Source: Adineta steineri
Taxonomy: Eukaryota; Rotifera; Eurotatoria; Adinetida; Adinetidae
Direction of reading: 5' to 3'
Assembly (NCBI GenBank): GCA_905250115.1
Contig: CAJNOI010000004.1
Span: 362,541 to 426,540, forward strand
Length of the DNA: 64,000 nt
Shown one piece after another: positions 1-9,384 of the stretch; within the stretch, counting starts at the first letter, position 1; every line of letters begins with the position of its first letter. Made by a program: the position numbers and the translations under genes. The notes beneath the pieces are model-generated. The model made no database searches, was not told the DNA's origin, and worked only from the letters and a program-made list of their open reading frames with translations.

Positions 1-298
1 TACAATTCAAGTACATATCGAATTAAAATCAATACAATAGAGTCAGTGATGTTTTTCTCCCGTCAGTATGATACCATTAAAGGCAAATAAGATGCTTCCT
101 AAGCATTCAGACGAAGAAAGAAAAATCAGGTAGGAAACAAGAATATCATAAATGATACATTTCTTTCCATCATATGAGTGATAGATAAGGAAGTCTTTAT
201 TGTATGAAAAGCAAAAAAAAATCATACACAAAAAATACAAAAATAGCTAGATTAAAATAATTTAATATTTGATCAGGTTATTACGACTTAGAATGATT

Positions 299-1456
299 CT
301 ATTTGTCATCTGAGTTGCCTGTTTCTTGACGTAGACGTCTTTGAATTGTAGGAAGACGATCAATAAAATCTGATGCCATAGCACCATCGTGACCAACCTC
401 TTCTGAAACAGTTTCGCCAGCAACGGCATGAAAATAAACACCCCATACAGCAGCTGCAGTAGGTTGCATACCTTGTGCTAAAAGTCCACCAATAATACCC
501 GCTAAAGTATCACCACTTCCCGCAGTACCTAAAACGAATCATCAATATCAATATTCATCATTTCATAATCTCGTCTTCTCTGGTTTATTTTAATTCGTTC
601 TTAGATGCTGAAAAATGACAATTATTACAAGATTTTCTCACCTAATGCTCGACTACCAGCTTCATTCTTGAATATTGAACCTTCTGGTGTAGCAATAAAA
701 GTATTTTGACCTTTGAGTACAAGTATTGCATTTGATTGTTGAGCAAATTCATTAGCATCTGATTCAGGTGCTGTCATATCGACTTCTTTACCATTTGTTA
801 ATGCTTTAAATTCATCTTCATGGGGTGTTAAAATTCGAGGAGCTATTGGTTTTTGTTTTACATCATAAGCAAATAAAGCCTATGCAGAAAAAAAATCAAT
901 TATTTATTCAAATGAAAAGTGAGAAAATTATAATCTATATAATATAAAGTTTTGAACTACTTATATTTAAAAACTACTAGTTCACTTAGTTTAAATAATC
1001 TTGTTATTTGTTTAACAATTTCCTTACCTGTGCATCAACTACCATTGGTAATGGTGTTTTGGCAAGAAGTTCATGGATAGCCTTTTCAGTTTCCTTATCT
1101 TCATCAATACCAGGTCCTAATACAACAGCTACGCAGGCTTTCATTTGTTCTTTGAGTAGTTTAGAAGCAGCACTAGCCGCTATTGTACCATGAGATGTTT
1201 CTGGTAAAGGAATTATCATTAATTCGGGAACAGCAACACCCATTGGTACAGCAATACTTTCAGGTACAGCTGCACGAACTGTTCCACAACCGATACGTAA
1301 TGCTGCTCGTGCAGCAAGAATAATGGCTCCAGGTAAACGTCGACTTCCACCAATAATCAATAATTTTCCACGACTAGCTTTACTTGTATCATCATCCCAA
1401 TTAGGAAGAGGCATAGATTTTAATAAATTAATATCAACTTTTTGTACAGCTTTCAT
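299..1456 (-). CDS. ATP/ADP-dependent NAD(P)H-hydrate dehydratase, NnrD type
   Basis: Repairs hydrated NAD(P)H by dehydrating (S)-NAD(P)HX with ATP or ADP; ribokinase-like fold. I read three exons, 1028-1456, 642-879 and 299-528, joined in frame at GT/AG sites to give 298 aa. The N-terminal half has the family glycine loop (LLIIGGSRRLPGAIILAARA, residues about 32-51). The splice between exons 2 and 3 restores LGTAGSGDTLAG, the ATP/substrate motif, with catalytic Asp at about residue 229. Also visible are ILTPHEDEF and VLKGQNTFI, typical of the family. The length and the lack of an epimerase domain fit stand-alone bacterial NnrD proteins, and the wording 'LPGAIILAARAALR...GTVR' looks bacterial rather than like animal NAXD. 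Two short introns mean it is expressed as a eukaryotic gene. Function is near certain; bacterial origin is inference. Confidence 0.88.
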
Positions 1457-2205
1457 AATGATAATATGACGAATAAATAATACTGTAGTTGTTGTTGTTC
1501 CTGTTAAGTTAAATAAGTTATAAAAGATAAAATATTATCGAAATATTTTCAATATAAAAGAAAGGCAATATAAATTGATAATCATAGAGACCTGTTCAAA
1601 TCAGTTATACAATTTAAAGCGATTCATATTTTTTCAATTAGGAAATTTTTAGCGGATGTATAGATCATATTCATTCTCAATAACAGGATCATTTTTAGAT
1701 TCATATAGATGTGGTTTTCTTTTAAAATGAATTTATAGGATATCTATAATATCTGACATATGCTATCTATTTCTAAACAAATTTAACTTTAGATTAAACT
1801 TTTAGAGGTTCGGTTGTACATAATTAGAATAAATTTCTTGCATTCTCATTTAGTGTTTAAATTAAAAATCAATGTATGATTATTACAAATTCAAGTTCTA
1901 CAAACTATCATACAAATATAAAATTAGAACATTAAAGAATCTCATTTAACTTTCTATAAAATATAAATTATTTTTTACTCTTTAATTTATCTGTATAACA
2001 GTGAACAAATACACGTCCTGAATATGCTGTTTTTTATTTTGATCTTGTTGGAAAACAACTAATAAATAGTATATTAAATCTCAAAAATGTCATGAGATGT
2101 CAAATAAAAAAATAATAATTAGCTATTGTACTTTTACTTTTATGATATTTATTATGCTGTAAAGATATGAAAAAGCATGTAGCATAATTGATAATAATGT
2201 CTTGG
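1457..2205. other. Intergenic, AT-rich
   Basis: Between two divergently transcribed genes. No open frame with coding character seen on either strand; presumably holds the promoter of the dehydratase gene on its left side. Confidence 0.6.
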
Positions 2206-2213
2206 TATATAAG
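2206..2213 (+). promoter_or_regulatory. TATA-box candidate for the DUF4476-like gene
   Basis: TATATAAG lies 72 bp before the ATG at 2285, with a less AT-rich stretch (GCGCTACC) right after it. This spacing suits a transcription start near 2240. No functional data. Confidence 0.4.
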
Positions 2214-2284
2214 CGCTACCAGTAATCATTATTTCCTACAAACTTTATCACAACGACGAATTAGTGCTCATAAAATATTTATAG

Positions 2285-2572
2285 ATGAATGATTACAGTT
2301 TCAATAATTTACTTGAAAAAATAAACAGATCCGGTCATCATAGCGACAAACTGTCTGCAATCCAAGCGAGTCTTGAGAGTGCTCAAAGAATATGGTCGTA
2401 TCAAGCAGCTCAATTGGTTGAGGCAATAGATCATGATTCGGTTAAACTAGAAGTAGCAAAAATGTGTTATCGATATGCTCAGGATCGAGCAGATTATGCT
2501 AAAACAGTAGGCAATGCAATAAATCATCATTCCATAGAAGAAGAATTAAAACAATTCTGTCGTGAAAATTAA
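2285..2572 (+). CDS. Small DUF4476-like protein
   Basis: Single-exon frame of 95 aa, no signal peptide or membrane segment. The whole protein looks like one small all-helical DUF4476-type domain: 'FNNLLEKINRSGHHSDKL' starts with the aromatic/Leu pattern, the middle has 'QAAQLVEAIDHDSVKLEVAK', then 'YRYAQDRADY' where family members have a Tyr-Pro-x-Val-x-Asp-Arg-like stretch. The function of this domain is not known. It has a good TATA candidate upstream and an ordinary start. The domain call rests on remembered pattern only. Confidence 0.65.
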   Translation: MNDYSFNNLLEKINRSGHHSDKLSAIQASLESAQRIWSYQAAQLVEAIDHDSVKLEVAKMCYRYAQDRADYAKTVGNAINHHSIEEELKQFCREN

Positions 2573-2693
2573 AAAGACAATTTTTTTCTTCAACTTATAT
2601 TGCATAAACTCGATTTTCAATAAACCAGATTTTTACACTTGTACTTTCGAAGCACAATATTAAAACTAAAACTCTCTATACAACAAAACTGAT
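2573..2693. other. 3' flank between small gene and inverted-repeat element
   Basis: AT-rich spacer directly after the stop codon, with an AATAAA-like stretch (CAATAAACC near 2620) that could serve as poly(A) signal. Nothing else seen. Confidence 0.4.
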
Positions 2694-3172
2694 GTGGTAG
2701 AATAAATGCGCCTTTCATTTTTTTCGAAATATCTCTCTCAATTTTTGACGTATATACTTGAATTTTTTCTTAAAAGATAGCCCGTGAAATGCTCTACAAA
2801 AATTCAACAAAAAGAGCGCTTCGATCGAGTAGCTATGAAATTATATCCGATCAACACTTCAATCCACCAAAATGGACTACTTTCAAAGCATTACTCTTCA
2901 TATTAACAATTTTGCGCCGCTTTTTTAAACACAAACAAAGAGAGTGAACAGGCCATTTTGTAGCCCATAAAAAGCTCTATTAGTTGAGAGAATAGGTTTT
3001 TTCACATGCTGTAAATTTTCCTGAACAAAACCTTTTTGCTATTTCGATAAAAACAGAATGCTGAAAAGTCTTTTTTTGCAACATATATCTTTTGATAAAA
3101 ATTCAAGTATATATGCCAAAAATTGAGAGATATTTTGAAAAAAACTGAAAGGCCTATTTATTCTGTTGCACC
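2694..3172. mobile_element. MITE-like element with ~75-bp terminal inverted repeats
   Basis: The left end (2694-2768) and the reverse complement of the right end (3097-3172) read almost the same over about 75 bp. Both contain the blocks AGAATAAAT, CCTTTCA, AAATATCTCTC and TATATACTTGAATTTTT in the same order. The inside is about 330 bp, somewhat less AT-rich than its surroundings, and has no ORF. Short size, long imperfect inverted ends and no coding capacity fit a non-autonomous DNA transposon. I could not define a target-site duplication with certainty, so the superfamily is open and the exact ends may be off by a few bases. Confidence 0.75.
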
Positions 3173-4350
3173 CGTTAGGTATATATTATCTAATCGGTGT
3201 GCAAATCGGTTGATAATTCTTCCAAGCTTACAAATGCATTAGATTATTTATCCTATCATGTGCTTTTCTTAGTAAAAGTAAATATTTTCTGTCTGCTGAC
3301 TGAGATAAATTATACGACTGCTTACATCAACAAAGAAGAAAATATTGGAAAAAAATAATATATTTTTACCTATATTTACTTGGAAATATTAAATACGACA
3401 TACTTTTACAGCTTAATTATTATATTTACAACCATTATATAAAATATTTCACCTGTTGTAAAGTATATCATTTAAATTCAAACTATAGTTATATAATATT
3501 AATATTTTATATAAAACTTAAGATGAACTAAGATAAATACATATTAAATGGAAGTAATATTATTTTTATTTCTCGTTTAGTTACCAAAATTAATATTATA
3601 ATTAATTTACAGAATAGATTATCTCAAATTTCACGTAATATTAAATAGTTTTTATTTAAAAATCGTTCTATCTTTATTAACATCTGATATTATAGAAAAG
3701 ATACGTATATATAATTTATTTTTTCATTACTAGGATTAAAATGACTTACTTGTATTGAAAGAATATCAGATATATAGAATAATATTACGAAATAAATTAT
3801 CTGAAACTAAAATAATATACTGTAGAATCACTCGAAACTCATCATTTATAATTTTCCTGGTTTAATATATAACTTTTCGATTGTCATATGATAGTACTTT
3901 CACAAACATAAAGATATACATAATATCAATAACACTTTAAGGTGCAAGATGATAGATAAGTTTGAATTTCTTTGAGATTTTTATATTGTTCTTGATAAAT
4001 ACAAAAAAAACTTTATCATAGTTTTAATTATAAAAACCTATTGCATTAACACGTATGCTTAAAAATCCACATCATTATAGAAAAAAAACAGCGTGATTAT
4101 AAAATAAGATATGAATAAACTAAAATTAAGTTAAACAGAGATTAGTAATTTTTTTCGAATAATAAATGAGTAATGAGTTAAATATGTAATATGTATTCAC
4201 TTGTATTTGGAAAACTAGAATTGAAAAGAAAAATAATTAGATTTGTTGAATTCTTATAAACTGAAAGATTGTTTTGTAAAATCAGCGCTCATTTACAATG
4301 GTAAGTGATTTTTTAGGTAATAGTTTTAATGAAATTAAAGATCAAATTAC
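3173..4350. other. Intergenic, very AT-rich
   Basis: About 1.2 kb with dense runs of A and T and no convincing frame. It forms the 3' flank of the ANGEL-like gene, which is transcribed towards it. Confidence 0.6.
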
Positions 4351-5601
4351 TTATTTTTTTGATTCACTAATATTGTCATTTGTAGAGGATGATGGTAGTA
4401 GAACAAATTCAGCCATTAATGGTAAATGATCACTTGGGTGTTGTTCATTTGGTAAAGTAAAATCATCACGTTTTGCTTGTTCACCATCACTATACAAAGC
4501 ATTTAATAATTGTCGAGGCCGTATACGATCACGTTGATAATAAATATAATCAATTGTTCCACAAAAATGATTTACAATTCGTGTAGTAAATGGCATTAAA
4601 AATGTATTATCATTGTAAGCACTTTCCAAAGCTTTTTTATAGGTATGAGGTTCAGTTAAATATTTTGTAGTTTTTGTTGGATCATCATTAAATAATGGTA
4701 AATAGACGTCACGTACTTTAGAATAATAATCAGCAGTATCTGTAAGTACACCGTTTTTAATATAATCATGAACAATTGAATCAGGTTTACTATTAAAATC
4801 ACCCACAATAACAAATGGACTATCATGAGTTTCTTTATTAAGACGAGAAAGTTCACTGAAAAGAGTACGAATTTGAAAGAGTTGTGTAGCAGGTAAACTA
4901 TGATTCCAATTAAGATGTGTAGTACATATCCATATCTGTTCGTCTTTCTTGTCGGATGTACTCGTCTAGAAAAGAACAAAATAAATATTTAACTATATCA
5001 AAGAGTTTCTTTTTTGAACGACATTATTTAATAAATTTACCTTACTATTTTGTATTTGAAGAAGACAGAAGAGAGCAGCATTATATGTAGCTAATGTTTT
5101 TTCTTTTGGAAATTGTGCTTGAGCACTATCGAAATAACCAAGTCGATGTTGATTTATCAATTTAAATTTATCACGTTTAAAAAATATCACCACACCATCT
5201 TTAGCTTTGTTACCACCACGTTCAGCAAAAATACCTTCACCGTAACCTAGTTGAGAAAGAAATGGATTAAGCCATCGACGAAGATCATCTTTGTGCATTT
5301 CTTGTAAACAAACAATATCAGCATTGAATGATTGTAGTTCATGTTCAAATAGTTTTGATCGGTAAGAAAAATCCAAATAAGCTGGATTAGTCTTTGGAAA
5401 ATATTGTGCTTCAGCAAGGTTTGATGCCAGACAATTGTAAGTTAAAATAGAAAATGTCGAAACAGGTGTAGGATAATCATCAATTCCTTTAAGAGAAATC
5501 ATTTTCTGAAACATGAATGATTTGTGTCGTCGTGAAATATTGAATAAAGTAGGATATAATCCACGTGAAAAGACTGTTCGACAAATAGTGACAATCTTCA
5601 T
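4351..5601 (-). CDS. ANGEL-like (CCR4/nocturnin-type) EEP nuclease
   Basis: Two exons, 5041-5601 and 4351-4965, joined in phase 0 give 391 aa. Endonuclease/exonuclease/phosphatase fold with every signature in order: FSILTYNCLAS (about 50), DIVCLQEMHKDD with metal-binding Glu (about 98), GVVIFFKRDKF, an intact 'ICTTHLNWN', 'VIVGDFNSKPDS' with catalytic Asp/Asn, and 'HPSDHLPLMAEF' with the final Asp-His. The 'TYNCLA' start and 'THL.W' are typical of the CCR4/ANGEL branch, whose members are mRNA 3'-end nucleases or 2',3'-cyclic phosphatases (ANGEL2). The N-terminus (MKIVTICRTVFSRGLYPTLF) is basic and hydrophobic and could target mitochondria. The family is sure; ANGEL over other CCR4-like members is likely. 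Confidence 0.85.
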
Positions 5602-5981
5602 TGAAAAAAATTAGTGCAAATATGTTATAAGGAAGGATTTTTTGGAATGTTAACACAATAATCTAACAAATAGATGCGAAAAATTTTACGTAAATTAATG
5701 TAATTCTATAGATAATCAAAACTCATAGTTCTAATCACTAGAATAATAAAACTTGACTTGTCTTTGTTTCTTTTTAAAGAAATTGTTAACTTTACGTTTA
5801 ATGAAAGTAGAATTAGTTGTTGCTGGAATAATCAAAATCATCATAGGAACAAACTCAAAGCCAACCAAGAAAAATATAAACAGAGGGCGCATGTTTTTAT
5901 CCATAGAGTATATCATAACTATACAGCAGTGTAATATCATAAATGGGTGGTATAAGAATTACTATATTAATATATATTTTT
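5602..5981. other. Intergenic upstream of the ANGEL-like gene
   Basis: Contains short open frames on both strands (about 70 codons each, largely overlapping). Neither shows a recognisable domain, so I do not call them genes. Confidence 0.4.
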
Positions 5982-6050
5982 GATTGTCAAGATGTAATAC
6001 ATATTTGTCCTTCATGTCAAAATCATATTGTTCGATGTAATGTTTCTTAA
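5982..6050 (+). pseudogene. LITAF-domain C-terminal remnant
   Basis: A frame of 23 codons reads DCQDVIHICPSCQNHIV and ends in TAA. This lines up with the end of the LITAF domain in the intact gene 0.8 kb downstream (DECK-DTVHYCPNCSAVLG), including the Cys-x-x-Cys pair. No matching N-terminal half (first CxxC, hydrophobic core) is visible upstream on this strand, and the usual intron before the Asp is absent. I read it as a decayed or partial duplicate; chance resemblance is possible because the match is short. Confidence 0.35.
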
Positions 6051-6763
6051 TCAATACAAAATAAAAAGAAACAATGACGATTTTGTAATTAATTATTTTG
6101 CTTTGATTCGTTATCGAAATGTATTAAATTAAAAATAAAACATTCGAATACATAATCTATTGCATCAGTAAGAATAAAACAATCAAAAAACGTAACATGA
6201 TAATTTTCTTTTTCTTTTATTAATGAGAAGAATATTTGATTAGGTTATTAGTTCATAATATATTATTTTAGTTTACATTCTAGAGGTATGCCGTTATGTA
6301 GGAAACACTTTTCATTTTATTAATTTTATTTTACTATCTACTAATTTATTTACAACCATTCACTTAATAAGCATGCACGAATCCTATAAAGTCGATGATA
6401 AATGTGAATAATTTTTGCTATATAAAACACTCAGTCTTTACCAGTTCTTCAAATCATTTAAACTTACTATCGATTAGACTATATAACGCTTTAGTCAAAC
6501 TTGGATGAATTAGACGGAAAGAAAAAAGGACTGAGGGTGACTAGTAAAAAAACCGAAAATTTCAACGTTCTTAGTTACTAATATTTAATGTATTAATTTA
6601 TTTTATCTAAAACAAACAAAAACGTTTTTTCCGTACACTTTCTATTCTTCACTCCGTATACAACCTGGATCTATGAAAATAATGTCGATCGTAACATATT
6701 TGTCTTCTCTCGTTATTAATATAATAGTATTCCACAATCGTTAAAATTGTTAGTTGTTTTTCC
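6051..6763. other. Intergenic, promoter region of the LITAF-like gene
   Basis: AT-rich, with no frame of interest. The downstream gene's TATA candidate lies at its right edge. Confidence 0.5.
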
Positions 6764-6775
6764 TATAAATAAAAG
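6764..6775 (+). promoter_or_regulatory. TATA-box candidate for the LITAF-like gene
   Basis: TATAAATAAAAG sits 77 bp before the ATG at 6841, a good position for a core promoter with a short 5' leader. Confidence 0.4.
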
Positions 6776-6840
6776 TGTTTCTTTCCTTATTTTACTACAT
6801 TTGATTTTTCCTAAAACTTTTGAGAAAGAACAGGGAAGAA

Positions 6841-7290
6841 ATGACCTCTGTATCTGTACCACCTCCATATAGTAAATATAATCTTCTTATATTTATTATT
6901 TATCGATTTTATTTTATTAAATAGCTGGTGAAAAACCAATGAATTATCAACAAGTACTACCACAGCCAGTCTATGTAACACAGCCGGTATATGTCGGAGC
7001 TCCACTTGGCATTTTAGCCAGTCATCCAATGCAATGTACATGCCCTCATTGCAGACTCCAGATTGTTACACGAACAGAATCGAAGATTGGTCTTTTAACT
7101 TGGCTTCTCTGTTGTGGTCTTCTTTTCTTTGGTTTATGGCCTTGCGCATTTATACCATTTTGCGTTGATGAGTGCAAAGTAAGCATTACCTTTATTTAAA
7201 ATGTATACTTGCATTTTATAATTTCTGTAGGATACAGTACATTATTGCCCAAATTGCAGTGCAGTACTTGGAGTTGGCAAAAAATTATAA
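6841..7290 (+). CDS. LITAF/SIMPLE-like endolysosomal membrane protein
   Basis: Three exons, 6841-6871, 6925-7178 and 7231-7290, give 114 aa. The first exon is only 31 nt and encodes MTSVSVPPPYT, which contains a PPPY motif of the kind bound by Nedd4-type WW domains. A Pro/Tyr/Val-rich linker follows, then a LITAF domain: CTCPHC (about 53-58), a hydrophobic Cys/Trp-rich membrane-inserting stretch (LLTWLLCCGLLFFGLWPCAF), and CVDECKDTVHYCPNC. The two CxxC knuckles bind Zn and the hydrophobic part dips into the cytosolic face of late endosome/lysosome membranes. Short size and layout match metazoan LITAF. The starting ATG is supported because splicing of the tiny exon restores the PPPY typical of the family. 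Confidence 0.9.
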
Positions 7291-7733
7291 AATTACTGAT
7301 AATCATGAACTAAGATTATTTTTAATTTCCACTATTTTAATAGTATTTAATAAAAAGCGAATATGCTTGTTTCTAAAAGTTTCAAGAATCAAACTTTTGA
7401 TACTTTAATTAAATTTGTGTCTATTCAATGAACATTTTATTTTTCTTATTGCAATTTAACTGACGATTCAAATGATTTATGTCGGGTTCACTTGGAAGTT
7501 GTTATCATATTATTAGTTTGAATATTTTATAAGAATTAATACGAGAATTTTCATAAAAATCTTCTCAGTTATACAAATCCATCTATTTATAATAACTTAA
7601 AAAATGATACAGTATATTTTAAACGATATTAATGATTACAGTATATTATATGTGAATGCTATAAGGGCCAAAAAACAAACTTCATCTATAAAGAATAAGA
7701 GACACCGTTTTCATCATTTTCATTTAAGAGACC
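7291..7733. other. 3' flank of the LITAF-like gene
   Basis: AT-rich, with an AATAAA-type signal (TTTAATAAAAAGCG near 7350). No coding signal. Confidence 0.5.
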
Positions 7734-7761
7734 TTTCGTTATATTCTTATAACATCATCAG
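7734..7761 (-). ncRNA. Hammerhead-ribozyme-like core
   Basis: On the minus strand 7761-7734 reads CTGATGA, T, GTTATA, AGAA, TATAAC, GAAA. This is the conserved CUGAUGA box, a perfect 6-bp stem II with a 4-nt loop, and the GAAA box of a hammerhead. One extra U lies between CUGAUGA and the stem. I could not find convincing stems I and III around it, so it may be inactive or chance. It lies about 190 bp downstream (same strand) of the Penelope-like endonuclease fragment, which is where Penelope-like elements are known to carry hammerheads. Confidence 0.25.
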
Positions 7762-7952
7762 TCAGATATAACTATACATGTAAGACGAACGTATATATAA
7801 GAACAAAAAACAAAGACACATTAAGTATATAGATTTTTTGCGAATATACTTGTTTATTTTTCTTTTTTTTATAATAGTCCATTAAAAAGCTCTATTTTAT
7901 GTTTCTTTTCAAATCATTTGATTCTATTGCTAGTATATTTGTATCCTAATTA

Positions 7953-8148
7953 TTTCGGTGATTTTTATTGATACAATGTTCAGCAATTCCAGAGTACCCC
8001 ATACCCTTGAACGCTTTCTTGTGTTCACGTTTTCTAACCTCTGACCCACGCGCTGTTTGTCCAATGTAGTAACCATCACAGTCATAACATGAATAACCAT
8101 AAACTACTTTTTTTTGTTATCATTAGTACATCGATAAGTTTTACTAAA
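7953..8148 (-). mobile_element. Penelope-like element GIY-YIG endonuclease remnant
   Basis: On the minus strand this reads 'FSKTYRCTNDNKK', then after a one-base slip in an A8 run 'VVYGYSCYDCDGYYIGQTAR' followed by GSEVRKREHKKAFKG and GIAEHCINKNHRN. The CxxC knuckle, YYIGQT, the Arg-x-x-x-H and the final His-rich stretch are those of the GIY-YIG endonuclease found at the C-terminus of Penelope-like retroelements. No reverse transcriptase remains beside it. It is broken (frame slip, no start) and therefore a fossil. Confidence 0.7.
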
Positions 8149-8190
8149 TAATGATGATATTTTATTTCAGCTTTGAATCCAAATAAAATA

Positions 8191-8245
8191 TGTGGGTGTG
8201 GGTGTAGAAGTATGTCTCGTTTTCTTTTGCACTCACACCCACACC
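8191..8245. repeat. Inverted pair of telomere-like G-rich repeats
   Basis: TGTGGGTGTGGGTGT at 8191-8205 faces ACTCACACCCACACC at 8231-8245, so the two arms can pair (GGTGTGGGTGT with ACACCCACACC) around a 25-bp centre. The unit TGTGGG equals the telomeric repeat reported for a bdelloid rotifer. The arms lie exactly between the Penelope-like fragment and the next transposon-like remnant. Confidence 0.6.
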
Positions 8246-8269
8246 AAACGACACCCTCAGTCCTTCTTT

Positions 8270-9020
8270 CTTCTATTGAAAATTATAATAATTAGTTATT
8301 TGTTTAATCTTACACTTTTTATTCTTTTCAACATTGCCTCCTTCGACTTTACAATTAAGTGCAAGAACACCTTTTACTCCTTTGTAGGAATGACATGCTT
8401 CAACAAGTTCAGATGCATTTATTACATTGTGATTACCATTTAGGTATCTATGAGCATATGATTTTATTAAAGCAGTATAGCGGTCACAAGCACCCTTCCC
8501 ACTCTTAGAATCACAAAAGTAAAAACTCTCGATCGATATACCTGTTCTCTTTAACATTTGAAAAGTTGATACAATTGCATCTACTGAGTGATAACAACCA
8601 GCATTGTCCGATCTAATAAATGCTTTTTTTTAAATCCCTGGATTACTATTTTTCACTCGACTTAGTACATCATTCAAGATAGCCAATACAGTCGCATTAT
8701 TTTGAGTAAATTGATCGAAAACATGAACAAACACTTTATATTCAAAAGTGTGTTTTTTTTGATAAGAATCCAATTATCGTTTTCAACTTTTGTAAGCTCG
8801 TTTGTTATATTGCAGTCATCAAACTGTGACTCTATATAGATAAATTGTCTGGTGTCAAATGTGCACGTTCTTTTATACCATAATAAGCAGACATAGAAAA
8901 GCAAGATTCGCTTTTAATGCTAGTTGTTGGTGCAGATAAGTAACAGCGAGCCGTTCGTAATAATCAATATAAATGAACACCATGTTCTTTCCAAAACAAT
9001 AACGGACTTTTGAATGGATG
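8270..9020 (-). pseudogene. Decayed transposon-derived ORF (RNase H/integrase-like)
   Basis: The best-preserved part (minus, 8770-8300) reads VFDQFTQNNATVLAILNDVL, then PGI, a TAA stop, then KKAFIRSDNAGCYHSVDAIV and 'GISIESFYFCDSKSGKGACDR', ending with AHRYLNGNHNVINASELVEA. The order 'RSDNAGCYHS', 'D...GKG.CDR', 'GNHNV..ASELVEA' matches a family of animal hypothetical proteins with an RNase H-like core, which I believe are transposon-derived. At least one in-frame stop and several frame slips (upstream part only readable by changing frame around 8700-9000) show it is dead. The family name is uncertain. Confidence 0.5.
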
Positions 9021-9021
9021 A

Positions 9022-9291
9022 TCAGTAAAATTTAAAAATTCTATTCTCCTTATTGAGTGTGACATTAGTTCGGGTTACATAAAATGATCTAAAATGTTCA
9101 CAAAATAAAATATTATTTTGAATATTGTGTCTGCTGAATGTTAATTCATGATCATGTAAGAGACGAATATTATTAGTCAAAACACAACAGATATCCTTAT
9201 ATAATGCTCTCATAATTGAATCACCAATAATTAATATTCGTTTATCTTTGAATAAATCATTTAGTTTTTGATCAAATGCATTATCAGTCAT
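9022..9291 (-). pseudogene. PCED1/FAM113-like 5' fragment
   Basis: A frame of 89 codons starting at ATG 9291 reads MTDNAFDQKLNDLFKDKRIL then IIGDSIMRALYKDICCVL. The GDSI block with 'R..YKD' is the opening of the PC-esterase (SGNH hydrolase-like) domain of PCED1/FAM113 proteins. 'HFRSFYVTRTNVT' fits a later strand of the same domain. The domain should go on for about 150 more residues with a terminal DxxH, but the frame stops where the decayed transposon ORF begins. This is most simply a gene cut by an insertion or rearrangement. It could also be the first exon of a gene with a missed intron, but no continuation was found. Confidence 0.5.
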
Positions 9292-9384
9292 CCTAACTAT
9301 ATCTAAAAGTAAACTGAAATAGAAAAATCAGTAATTGTTATTTTTTAACTTTTTCGAATGTTGGTTTTTTTAATAAGTAGCTAC

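Noticed and set aside
1-298. 65-codon minus-strand frame at the left edge
   Set aside because: Cys/Phe/Tyr-rich AT noise in the 3' flank of the dehydratase gene.
5731-5940. 69-codon minus-strand frame with a hydrophobic stretch
   Set aside because: A similar-length frame lies on the opposite strand, no family match, and composition matches the flanks.
8192-8443. 83-codon plus-strand frame
   Set aside because: It is antisense to the decayed transposon ORF and starts inside the G-rich repeat; no domain.
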